Shown here: positions 1-5,880 of the stretch, piece after piece
How positions within the stretch are numbered: position 1 is the stretch's first letter
Layout: each line of letters opens with the position of its first letter
From: Candidatus Neomarinimicrobiota bacterium
Lineage (GTDB): Bacteria; Fidelibacterota; UBA2242; B5-G15
Assembly (NCBI GenBank): GCA_017656425.1
Contig: JACDNV010000011.1
Coordinates: 1 to 64,000, forward strand
Length of the DNA: 64,000 nucleotides
Direction: 5' to 3'
Translations under genes and position numbers: made by a program
Notes under the pieces: model-generated
The model's database searches: none
What the model was told of the DNA's origin: nothing
The model's input: the letters and a program-made list of their open reading frames with translations, nothing else

Positions 1-28
1 AACAAAATCATAATTGATAAAAGTAGAA

Positions 29-198
29 AGTTCAACGTTAGGAAAGTTCAATGTTAAGAGAGTTCAATGTTAAATAGTTCAACGTTAAAAAAGTTCAATG
101 TTCAACGTTAAAGAGTTCAACGTTCGACGTTTTAGAGTTCAATGTTACTACCTGCACAAATTTAGAACGTAAAACCCCGAACCTTGAAACCAGATCCT
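29..198. repeat. Inverted-arm composite spacer repeat, copy 1
   Basis: The left arm (29-146) is an irregular array of GTTCAACGTT / GTTCAATGTT words spaced by A/G-rich linkers. The core (147-176) begins ACTACCTGCACAAATTTAG. The right arm (from about 177) carries CGAACCTTGAA-type words, the reverse complement of the left-arm word. The core recurs near 466, 1298, 2860, 3232 and 3850. No reading frame in it looks like a protein. Confidence 0.8.
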
Positions 199-466
199 TG
201 CTTGCAACAACCCCCGCGTGTCATTGCGAGGAGTCCCATTGGGACGACGAAGCAATCTGCTTCAAAAGAAGCCTGGCACTCAAAACATACCATAACCACC
301 TCAACCAGGAGAGATTGCCACGCTTCGCTCACGCTCGCTCGCAACGACAGGATGGGATGATTTCTCCTTCATTCATCACCTATCAAAATCTCAATAGAAA
401 ATTTAACAGAACCAGGAGTTCGAGGTTAAAAGAGTTCAACGTTCGACGTTTTAGAGTTCAATGTTA
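137..466. repeat. 330-bp duplicated block, copy A
   Basis: This block is repeated at 2850-3179 with the same length and roughly a dozen substitutions counted by eye. It includes one spacer core, a right arm, the 131-bp palindromic element and the start of the next left arm. The absence of indels suggests a recent duplication or recombination between spacer copies. Short reading frames inside both copies are by-products of the repeat. Confidence 0.85.
219..349. repeat. 131-bp MITE-like palindromic element, copy A
   Basis: The ends are inverted: TGTCATTGCGAG at the left and CTCGCAACGACA at the right. A second inverted pair lies inside (GAAGCAATCT and AGATTGCCACGCTTC). It has no transposase gene. 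Elements with ends of this kind (CATTGCGAG...CTCGCAATG) are common intergenic repeats in many bacterial phyla, so this is probably a non-autonomous element or a REP-like structured repeat. Confidence 0.75.
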
Positions 467-533
467 CTACCTGCACAAATTTAGAACGTAAAACCCCGAA
501 CCTTAAACATAGAACTTTGAACTTTGAACCATC
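426..533. repeat. Inverted-arm composite spacer repeat, copy 2
   Basis: The left arm has GTTCAACGTTCGACGTT and GTTCAATGTT (ending 465). The core at 466-495 is nearly identical to copy 1. The right arm (496-533) contains GAACTTTGAACTTTGAACC. Between its right end and the DUF2283 gene at 610 nothing further is recognisable. Confidence 0.75.
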
Positions 534-609
534 TTCTGGTCATCTCCATCTTTCATTTCTCGTCGCGTCCCTGGCGGGAGGTACTAAGCCATATTCTCAG
601 ACTTCTAAT

Positions 610-825
610 TCACCCCATTAATACCTCTACAGGAATTCTTATATCCTCCCGGGTGGGATCGCTGATAAAATTCAATATCTCGAAACCTATCACCCTCCCA
701 TTTTTGTCTTTTACCAAAATCACTTCTGCTTCTGTTTCTTCTGAAAACATCTCTTTCTCAGGATCATCAAACCATACATTGAGAGTATTCCCTTTATGAT
801 CATAAAATATTCTTATTTTCTCCAT
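610..825 (-). CDS. DUF2283 family small protein
   Basis: A 71-residue protein with the DUF2283 pattern: paired N-terminal strands (residues 4-19, IRIFYDHKGNTLNVWF), an acidic middle, and the strand GRVIGFEILN (43-52). The family's molecular function is not established; its members often sit beside small RelE-, DUF4258- or nuclease-like genes in probable toxin-antitoxin pairs. Here the start codon overlaps the 3' end of a broken nuclease-like gene (813-1180), which fits translational coupling with that partner. Because the partner is damaged, this may be an orphan partner, possibly antitoxin-like. The upstream GGGGAGG on the coding strand is a good ribosome-binding site. Confidence 0.85.
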   Translation of the reverse strand: MEKIRIFYDHKGNTLNVWFDDPEKEMFSEETEAEVILVKDKNGRVIGFEILNFISDPTREDIRIPVEVLMG

Positions 826-1180
826 AACTCCTCCCCAACTTTTATTTTATTAGTCAAATACGTTGTTATCACAAATCCTGTCGAATTTTCTATTTTCACC
901 ACAACGCATAAAAAATGTTTTACCAACCTTTTATAATAAAGTTGCACTGATTTGTCCCATTTACTTAGTCGCACCATATCCGGGTCCTTTCCTTTAAAGT
1001 ATCTTTTATCTCTTGAAAATAATCGGCCATCACTGGATGTTTTTCGCTAATTATTCTATTCCATTGATTACTATCCAGTCTTACAGCCTTGTTCAGAGGG
1101 GTTTTTACTCTAAAAACTAACAAATAATCAATCCCGTTTTTATACTCTACATTTACAATTAGTGCTACTGGCGGGATTAC
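813..1180 (-). pseudogene. Broken nuclease-like (PBECR-type) gene, frameshifted and 5'-truncated
   Basis: Two minus-strand frames together make one protein. The first runs from 1180 with NGIDYLLVFRVKTPLNKAVR and QWNRIISEKHPVMADYFQEI, then stops. The second continues as GKDPDMVRLSKWDKSVQLYY, LVKHFLCVVVKIE and GFVITTYLTNKIKVGEELW, ending at 813 inside the next gene's start. This arrangement resembles small predicted nucleases that pair with DUF2283 proteins. The frame change falls at 992-998, which reads T TTA AAG in the first frame, a canonical -1 slippery heptamer. No ATG/GTG/TTG lies near the expected start: the 5' end abuts spacer repeat at 1181. Decay is the simplest reading; recoding is possible. 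Confidence 0.7.
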
Positions 1181-1188
1181 CTAGATGT

Positions 1189-1440
1189 TAAGGAAAGTTC
1201 AACATCAAGAGAGTTCAACATTAAAAAGTTCAACGTTCAACGTTAGGAAGTTCAATGTTTTAAGAGTTCGACGTTCGACGTTTGAGAGTTCAATGTTACT
1301 ACCTGCGCAAACTTAGAACGTAAAACCTTGAACCTTGAACTTTGGAACCTTGAACTTTGAACTTTGAACTTTGAACCTTGAACTTCGAACTTTGAACTTT
1401 GCACTTTGAACCTTGAACTTCGAACCTCGAACCTTGAAGA
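1189..1440. repeat. Inverted-arm composite spacer repeat, copy 3 (longest right arm)
   Basis: The left arm (about 1193-1297) has repeated GTTCAACATT / GTTCAACGTT / GTTCGACGTT words. The core is 1298-1327. The right arm (1328-1440) is a degenerate 7-bp tandem array of TTTGAAC / CTTGAAC with more than a dozen units. The two arms could pair as a long imperfect hairpin. The rest of the gap to 1516 is AT-rich with nothing recognised. Confidence 0.8.
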
Positions 1441-1516
1441 ATCTGACCAATACTTTCCTAAATATTCCTTATTTTAAAGAAAATTTTATACCATATTTTC
1501 CTTATGAAAAGGAAAT

Positions 1517-2791
1517 TTATGATAAAAGCCATTTCAACACAGAGACTACCTTTACCTTCTTATCTCCAATAATTTCCTCCGCTTCCCCATCTAAACTCAC
1601 AATTAGCCCCTCTTTGATTCCAAATACATTCATCGTTTTCAATAACCCTGAAATCTCTCTTTCTCTAATATCCGGATTCCAGCTAAGCGTAACCTGCACC
1701 GGAACAAGTCGCTTAAACTCCTCAACCAGAAAATCACATTCAAAATTATTCTTATAGAAGTACACTTTCCCCCCTCTTCTGCAAAGCTCAGTAAAAACCA
1801 TATTCTCGAGCAATTTACCTTTTTCATCTTCCAGAGAAATAGAATTTGCCGTATATAGACCATTATCATAAAAATAAATTTTTTTGTTGCTCATTTCCTG
1901 TTTAACAACTGAAGGCTCATATTTTCCTACCACTGCGGCAACATAGTTATCTGCTATATACTCTATAAACTCATAAAGAATATTTTTACCTATAGAAATT
2001 CCCCGAGATTTCAACTCATTAAAAATCTTATTCACCGAAAACTCTCTGGTAAAATTGCCAAACAACCTCTTAATCATATATTTCAGGATATAACTATTTC
2101 TGATCCGATACTTCTCTATTATATCCCTGTAGAGCATTAAGTTAAGATACTCCTGCAATACCCTCAGCTTCAAACTCTTATCAAAATTCACTATTTCCGG
2201 ATATCCACCCCATAAAAGGTATTCCTCAAACATCCTGTTTACCTCTGAAATACCTTTACTCGAATATAAATCCACCTCAACTCCTTTAAATGTCAAAAAC
2301 TCTCTGAAAGAGAGAGGCAGATTTTCAATCGTTATTGCTCTCCCCCTTAAGGACGCTGATATTTCTCTACTTAAAACTCTCGAATTTGAGCCCGTGATAA
2401 AAATATTCTTTGTTCTGGTATCATACACCCTTCGGACAAATTTTTCCCAGTTCTTCAGGTTCTGAATCTCATCGAAGAAAACAAAAATCTCAGCATCCTT
2501 TACATCATGATACAACTCTTTGTACGCGATAAAAATATCATCGTAATCAAAACTCTCAAGCAATAACCTCTCATCTTCAAAGTTTATATAAAGTATCCGT
2601 TTCTTCTCTATACCCCTACTTATCAAGTCCCTCATCGTCTGGAACAAAAGGTATGTCTTACCCGATCTTCTTGGCCCCGTTATTGAAATAATCTTACCTG
2701 TATCCACCGGTACAGCAACTTTTCTTCTTTTCAGCTCAGGAAAATCACCTACGTGAAACTCTCTGATTATTCTCTTCAAAATCTCTCTCAT
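1517..2791 (-). CDS. AAA+ ATPase with C-terminal DUF4143 domain
   Basis: A 424-residue ATPase of the AAA_14/DUF4143 type, common in accessory regions of bacteria and archaea. Visible are Walker A GPRRSGKT (39-46), Walker B IFVFFDEIQ (102-110), sensor-like TGSNS (133-137) and LRGR (148-151). The C-terminal half carries the DUF4143 region, including VYFYKNNFECDFLVEE, which resembles a degenerate restriction-nuclease-like fold. The biological role of the family is unclear. I place the start at 2791 (MREILKRIIREF); a longer reading to 2833 would add 14 residues encoded by spacer repeat. A spacer core lies about 70 bp upstream and may carry the promoter. Confidence 0.88.
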   Translation of the reverse strand: MREILKRIIREFHVGDFPELKRRKVAVPVDTGKIISITGPRRSGKTYLLFQTMRDLISRGIEKKRILYINFEDERLLLESFDYDDIFIAYKELYHDVKDAEIFVFFDEIQNLKNWEKFVRRVYDTRTKNIFITGSNSRVLSREISASLRGRAITIENLPLSFREFLTFKGVEVDLYSSKGISEVNRMFEEYLLWGGYPEIVNFDKSLKLRVLQEYLNLMLYRDIIEKYRIRNSYILKYMIKRLFGNFTREFSVNKIFNELKSRGISIGKNILYEFIEYIADNYVAAVVGKYEPSVVKQEMSNKKIYFYDNGLYTANSISLEDEKGKLLENMVFTELCRRGGKVYFYKNNFECDFLVEEFKRLVPVQVTLSWNPDIREREISGLLKTMNVFGIKEGLIVSLDGEAEEIIGDKKVKVVSVLKWLLS

Positions 2792-2810
2792 GGGGCTACC
2801 CCGTTTAAAG

Positions 2811-2910
2811 AGTTCGACGTTAGAAAAGTTCAACGTTCAACGTTATGAAGTTCAATGTTACTACCTGCGCAAATTTAGAACGTAAAACCCCGAACCTTGA
2901 ACCCAGATCC
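2811..2910. repeat. Inverted-arm composite spacer repeat, copy 4
   Basis: The left arm has GTTCGACGTT and tandem GTTCAACGTT words, ending with GTTCAATGTT at 2850-2859. The core is 2860-2889. A short right arm with CCTTGAAC follows. It lies immediately upstream of the ATPase gene as transcribed. Confidence 0.75.
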
Positions 2911-3179
2911 TTGTTTGCAATAACCCCCGCGTGTCATTGCGAGGAGTCCCATTGGGACGACGAAGCAATCTACTTCAAAAGAAGCCTGGCACTCAAAACA
3001 TACCATAACCACCTCAACCAGGAGAGATTGCCACGCTTCGCTCACGCTCGCTCGCAATGACAGGATGGGATGATTTCTCTTTCATTCATCACCTATCAAA
3101 ATCTCAACACAAAATTTAACAGACCCAGGAGATCGAGGTTAAAAGAGTTCAACGTTCGACGTTTGAGAGTTCAATGTTA
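2850..3179. repeat. 330-bp duplicated block, copy B
   Basis: Same length and order as 137-466, with scattered substitutions (for example TGCGCAAA for TGCACAAA, and GCAATGACA for GCAACGACA). After it, copy B continues as GTTCAATGTTAGATAG rather than into a core, so the right junction differs from copy A. Confidence 0.85.
2932..3062. repeat. 131-bp MITE-like palindromic element, copy B
   Basis: Second copy of the element at 219-349. Its ends TGTCATTGCGAG and CTCGCAATGACA form a perfect 12-bp inverted pair, whereas copy A has one mismatch. It sits inside the larger 330-bp duplication. Confidence 0.78.
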
Positions 3180-3270
3180 GATAGTTCGACGTTAGAAAAG
3201 TTCAACGTTCAACGTTATGAAGTTCAATGTTACTACCTGCACAAATTTAAAACCTTGAACCTTGAACTCA
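3147..3270. repeat. Inverted-arm composite spacer repeat, copy 5 (shortened core)
   Basis: The left arm has several GTTCAACGTT / GTTCGACGTT words ending at 3231. The core from 3232 lacks the GAACGT segment (ACAAATTTAAAACC). The right arm is TTGAACCTTGAAC. From 3270 to 3304 a G/C-richer stretch (AGCTGTGGCGT...) leads into the DUF2283 stop. Confidence 0.7.
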
Positions 3271-3304
3271 GCTGTGGCGTCACACCGTCCTCCACAATGG
3301 CGTG

Positions 3305-3532
3305 TTAAGCAGCTTTTTGAGTTATTAATTCTTTTTCAAATTCAACTGAATAAGATAGTACCGTCTTTAAATCCATTCTTTTCGAAGCGTTGAGAATTTC
3401 AATACCTACAATTCTATTGTCAGAGGTTGTATCTATATTGATACCCTCATCAATTTCTATAACCCCTTCTGGAGTTTCATCACTCAGCTTCAGATACAAT
3501 GCATCTACTTCATCATCGTAGTATACTTTCAT
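3305..3532 (-). CDS. DUF2283 family small protein, partner of DUF4258 gene
   Basis: A 75-residue DUF2283 protein: MKVYYDDEVDALYLKL at the N-terminus and the conserved strand NRIVGIEILNAS (39-50). Its ATG overlaps the stop of the upstream DUF4258 gene by 4 bp (ATGA), so the two are translationally coupled. DUF2283/DUF4258 pairs are widespread and proposed as toxin-antitoxin modules; by analogy this would be the antitoxin-like partner. It is more distant from the protein at 610-825 than a recent duplicate would be, so the two modules arrived separately or diverged long ago. Confidence 0.87.
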   Translation of the reverse strand: MKVYYDDEVDALYLKLSDETPEGVIEIDEGINIDTTSDNRIVGIEILNASKRMDLKTVLSYSVEFEKELITQKAA

Positions 3533-3756
3533 TTCTTTCTCCCTTTCTTTACAGGATAACTTGTTATTACAGTTACTATATCATCTTCCACAGAAACGAC
3601 AATTTTCAATGGATATTTGAACCCTCGAACATATTCCACAATCTCTTGATTGCCCTGAATCAATTTCTTTTTCTCGAGAATTTCTTTGATTGTTCTTTCT
3701 GAAATCTTATACAATTTCCCCCTTCTCTTCGCATGACGAGAAAATTTAATCTTCAC
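3529..3756 (-). CDS. DUF4258 domain protein (probable toxin-like partner)
   Basis: A 75-residue, strongly basic protein with the DUF4258 layout: SRHAKRR (6-12), a central helix (ISERTIKEILEKKKLI) and the paired strands PLKIVVSVEDDIVTVITSYP (49-68). The family is RelE-like in size and context and is predicted to act on RNA, but no activity is established for this protein. It is the first gene of a two-gene unit with the DUF2283 gene (4-bp overlap). A spacer core lies about 95 bp upstream (3850-3879). Confidence 0.83.
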   Translation of the reverse strand: MKIKFSRHAKRRGKLYKISERTIKEILEKKKLIQGNQEIVEYVRGFKYPLKIVVSVEDDIVTVITSYPVKKGRKK

Positions 3757-3799
3757 AAAGTACTATATCCCTCTTACTTTCTGTTCAACACTACTTTCA

Positions 3800-3956
3800 G
3801 AGTTCGATGTTTTAAAAGTTCAACGTTCAACGTTATGAAGTTCAATGTTACTACCTGCGCAAACTTAGAACGTAAAACATCAAACCTTTACTTTGAACTT
3901 CGGAACTTTGATCTTGGACCTTGAACTTTAAACTTTGTAACTTTGAACTCCGAGCT
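3800..3956. repeat. Inverted-arm composite spacer repeat, copy 6
   Basis: The left arm has GTTCGATGTT, tandem GTTCAACGTT and GTTCAATGTT (3840-3849). The core is 3850-3879. The right arm (3880-3956) is a degenerate TTTGAAC / CTTGAAC array. It is upstream of the DUF4258/DUF2283 pair and downstream of the broken hicA. Confidence 0.75.
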
Positions 3957-4015
3957 CAGGCATGGAACAAAACAGCAGTTATTCAGCGTCTTGATAAGTA
4001 AGCAATATATCAGTT

Positions 4016-4242
4016 TTATAAAAGTTGCTTGAACTCTTCAACAGTTAATCCAGCTCGTTTTATGATCTTTCGCAATGTACCCTTTGCTAACTCATGATGA
4101 TCTGGAACAACAACTCGTCTATGCGGATACACAACTTGTCGTAAAACACTATGCGGCTGCCTTTTTGTCTATCTTTTTCATAACCTATCTTCCGCAAAGC
4201 TGCCACCACTTCACGTCCTGATATCCGCGGAAGCGTACTCAT
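4016..4242 (-). pseudogene. hicA: hicA toxin pseudogene (frameshift, catalytic His lost)
   Basis: The minus strand encodes MSTLPRISGREVVAALRKIG and then, after a frameshift at a run of T (ATA GTG TTT TAC), continues in another frame as LRQVVYPHRRVVVPDHHELA and IIKRAGLTVEEFKQLL, ending at 4016. Joined, it is a full-length HicA (YcfA) mRNA interferase. There are two lesions: the frameshift, and Arg at residue 30, where HicA proteins carry the catalytic His (the intact neighbour at 4799-5026 has His at 30). The start overlaps the hicB stop by 4 bp. The toxin is therefore probably inactive while its antitoxin gene is intact. Confidence 0.8.
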
Positions 4243-4451
4243 ACAATAACATCTACAATTTCTTCATCTATGGGAGGTGGGATAGGTTCATCATGAGCCT
4301 TCAGACTTTCAATATAGACTTCTATCGCTTCTTGAATATTTTCCAAAACCTCTGCACGTGTCTTCCCTTGAGAAATACAGCCAGGTAGAGAAGTGACCTC
4401 CGCTACAAACATTCCATCTTCGTCCTGCTCAATAATGACTCGATACTTCAT
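4239..4451 (-). CDS. hicB: HicB family antitoxin
   Basis: A 70-residue short HicB. The fold is recognisable from MKYRVIIEQDEDGMFVAEV, LPGC at 22-25, GKTRAEVLENIQEAIEVYIE, and an acidic/proline tail. HicB binds and neutralises HicA; this short form has no separate DNA-binding domain. In transcription order hicB precedes the broken hicA with a 4-bp ATGA overlap. With the toxin dead it is an orphan antitoxin that could still act against related HicA toxins, such as the pair encoded about 0.4 kb upstream as transcribed. Confidence 0.88.
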   Translation of the reverse strand: MKYRVIIEQDEDGMFVAEVTSLPGCISQGKTRAEVLENIQEAIEVYIESLKAHDEPIPPPIDEEIVDVIV

Positions 4452-4575
4452 AACTTCCCTCTACTTATTACTATTGTCAGCAACCATACCCACCCGCCCT
4501 CTGAAGTATCTGCCTGCCAACAGACAGGTCAGCGGAGCAGATGGTTATGTATTTAAGCCTGTTTAACGTTACTGA

Positions 4576-4790
4576 GTTCAACGTTCGAGATTTTTTCCGC
4601 TTGCCCCGAAGGTTCGTAGAACTCCTTTGGAGGGTCTCTTTTCCAGAGGGATCTCTTTCCCATAGGGATCACTTTGAGATGAGATGAGATGAGACAGGCT
4701 TGCAGGCTGATAGGCTTGCTAGCTTGCTCTCTGGCTCGCTTGCCGGCTGAGCGTGGCAGAAACTTGAACTTCGAACATTGAACATCGAAC
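4576..4790. repeat. Second spacer type, copy 1 (GAGATT core with 17-bp tandem units)
   Basis: It starts with a GTTCAACGTTCGAG left arm. A different core follows (4587-4708): a segment GAGATTTTTTCCGCTTGCCC, about three degenerate 17-bp units beginning TCTCTTTTCCAGAGGGA, and a GAGAT tandem. Then comes a GGCTTGC-rich stretch, and finally a right arm with TTGAACTTCGAACATTGAAC (4764-4783). The outer arms match the other spacers while the inside is unrelated. The remainder of 4452-4575 has nothing recognised. Confidence 0.7.
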
Positions 4791-4798
4791 ACATAGAG

Positions 4799-5026
4799 TC
4801 ACAATTTCCTTATAAACTTATCAACCGAAAGTCTTGCTTGTTTTAATATATGTGCTAATGTAGACCTCTTTATAGGCTTATGAGCAGGAACGATTAATTT
4901 TAATACTTTACTCCCTTCGCGTTTCTGCAGCCTAATATGATAACTCCTCCTCCGAACTATAACCCAACCATCTCTCTGTAACGCCTTTATAACTTTATCA
5001 TAATTAAGACTTGGAACCTTGCTCAT
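4799..5026 (-). CDS. hicA: HicA family mRNA interferase toxin
   Basis: A 75-residue HicA/YcfA protein with a double-stranded-RNA-binding-like fold that cleaves mRNA when free of HicB. The catalytic His is at position 30 in RRRSYHIRL. The C-terminal half has VPAHKPIKRSTLAHILKQAR, typical of the family. Length is normal and no lesion is visible. Its ATG overlaps the hicB stop by 4 bp (ATGA), giving the order hicB-hicA as transcribed. It is divergent from the pseudogene at 4016-4242, so the two hic modules are not a recent tandem copy. Confidence 0.9.
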   Translation of the reverse strand: MSKVPSLNYDKVIKALQRDGWVIVRRRSYHIRLQKREGSKVLKLIVPAHKPIKRSTLAHILKQARLSVDKFIRKL

Positions 5027-5226
5027 ATAGCTAATTCCAATTCCTCGGCCCCCGAAACAGTTAATACATCATCCTCTACCGATTCCAGATATAGCTCGAT
5101 TGCTTCTTTTATGTTTTTTATAGCTTCCTCTCTTGTGTCTCCCTCAGAAATACATCCGGGCAAAGAGGGCACTATCACAGTGTATCCACCATCCTCACTT
5201 GGCTCTAAATAAACTTTTATTTTCAT
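5023..5226 (-). CDS. hicB: HicB family antitoxin
   Basis: A 67-residue short HicB: MKIKVYLEPSEDGGYTVIVP, LPGC at 22-25, then TREEAIKNIKEAIELYLESV. It is the first gene of an intact hicB-hicA pair. GGAGGAGAGG just upstream of the start on the coding strand is a strong ribosome-binding site. It is similar in layout to the HicB at 4239-4451. Confidence 0.9.
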   Translation of the reverse strand: MKIKVYLEPSEDGGYTVIVPSLPGCISEGDTREEAIKNIKEAIELYLESVEDDVLTVSGAEELELAI

Positions 5227-5279
5227 CCTCTCCTCCTTTTAGCCCGATAAAACATCACAAGGAATTCGTTTTGAAAAAA

Positions 5280-5434
5280 GTTCAACGTCCGACATTATGA
5301 GAGTTCGAGATTCTTTCCGCAAGTCCCGAAGGTCCGTAGAACTCATTTTGAGGATCTCTTTTCCAGAGGGATCTCTTTCCCATAGGGATCTCTTTGAGAT
5401 GAGATGAGATGAGATGAAACAGGCTTGCAGGCTT
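5280..5434. repeat. Second spacer type, copy 2
   Basis: It opens with a GTTCAACGTC left-arm word. The core 5307-5434 matches 4587-4708 closely: GAGATTCTTTCCGCAAGTCC, CCCGAAGGTCCGTAGAACTC, then TCTCTTTCCCATAGGGA units and a GAGAT tandem. It lacks the TTGAAC right arm seen in copy 1, running instead into the S23 cassette flank. The two copies bracket the intact hicBA pair. Confidence 0.7.
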
Positions 5435-5462
5435 GTTCAACTAACTTCAACCTTATATTCTT

Positions 5463-5480
5463 AATTCTCAATTCTACATT
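5463..5480. repeat. 18-bp direct repeat, left flank of S23 gene
   Basis: AATTCTCAATTCTACATT is repeated perfectly at 5856-5873, on the other side of the four-helix-bundle gene. It lies in a short stretch of related TTCTCAA words. This is consistent with the gene moving, or being lost, as a unit bounded by direct repeats. Confidence 0.7.
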
Positions 5481-5485
5481 CTCAA

Positions 5486-5833
5486 TCATTTCACGCTGTT
5501 TGATGTTGTTTTTACTATTGATGACAATATCATACAGAGTTCCTCAACTCTTTCAAAAATTTCTGAACCATCAATATATCCAGAATCTTTCAATAACCTC
5601 AGCCAGTATCTAGTTTCTTTTGCTTCCTTTAATGCTATATTCATTTTAGCTAAAAAATCTCTCTTACTCTGCGCTGACTCAGCTTCCTCAACATTCGCAC
5701 CTATTGATGTTCCAGACCTCAAAAGCTGCTTTGAAAGTACAAACTCTCTTCTATTCTCAACCAAAAATTTATAAACCCTTATCACCTCCAATGCAAACTC
5801 ATAACTCTTATTCACTACCAGATTATCTCTCAA
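5486..5833 (-). CDS. Four-helix-bundle protein (S23/IVP family)
   Basis: A 115-residue all-helical protein of the S23 family, first known from ORFs in intervening sequences of 23S rRNA and now found widely as stand-alone genes. The signature RSGTSIGANVEEA (39-51) and the Arg/Tyr/Trp-rich KEAKETRYWLRLL are clear. No biochemical function is established; related proteins act as nucleic-acid-binding accessory proteins in diversity-generating retroelements. The gene is bracketed by a perfect 18-bp direct repeat and is not inside an rRNA here. A second, divergent family member lies at 25194-25568. Confidence 0.9.
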   Translation of the reverse strand: MRDNLVVNKSYEFALEVIRVYKFLVENRREFVLSKQLLRSGTSIGANVEEAESAQSKRDFLAKMNIALKEAKETRYWLRLLKDSGYIDGSEIFERVEELCMILSSIVKTTSNSVK

Positions 5834-5855
5834 CTACCTTCTTCCCCTAATTCTC

Positions 5856-5873
5856 AATTCTCAATTCTACATT
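5856..5873. repeat. 18-bp direct repeat, right flank of S23 gene
   Basis: Perfect match to 5463-5480, within AATTCTCAATTCTCAATTC-type simple sequence just upstream of the S23 start. Confidence 0.7.
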
Positions 5874-5880
5874 TTACATT

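Noticed and set aside
162-344. Short reading frames inside both copies of the 330-bp repeat
   Set aside because: They are repeat-derived, occur in both strands, have no ribosome-binding site and resemble no protein family.
3270-3310. Integron attC-like site (GTTAAGC at 3304-3310; AGCTGTGGCGT shared with 25130-25140; GCTTAAC near 25594)
   Set aside because: The seven-base boxes match attC core consensus but have no correctly placed partner box or conserved spacing, one overlaps a stop codon, and no integrase was seen.
29-3956. CRISPR array suggested by the repeated GTTCAACGTT words
   Set aside because: Repeat units are 7-20 bp, degenerate and irregularly spaced, there are no uniform unique spacers, and no cas gene is present.
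4553-4792. 79-residue minus-strand frame in the second spacer type
   Set aside because: It is built from tandem repeat words and spacer arms; composition and context are not protein-like.
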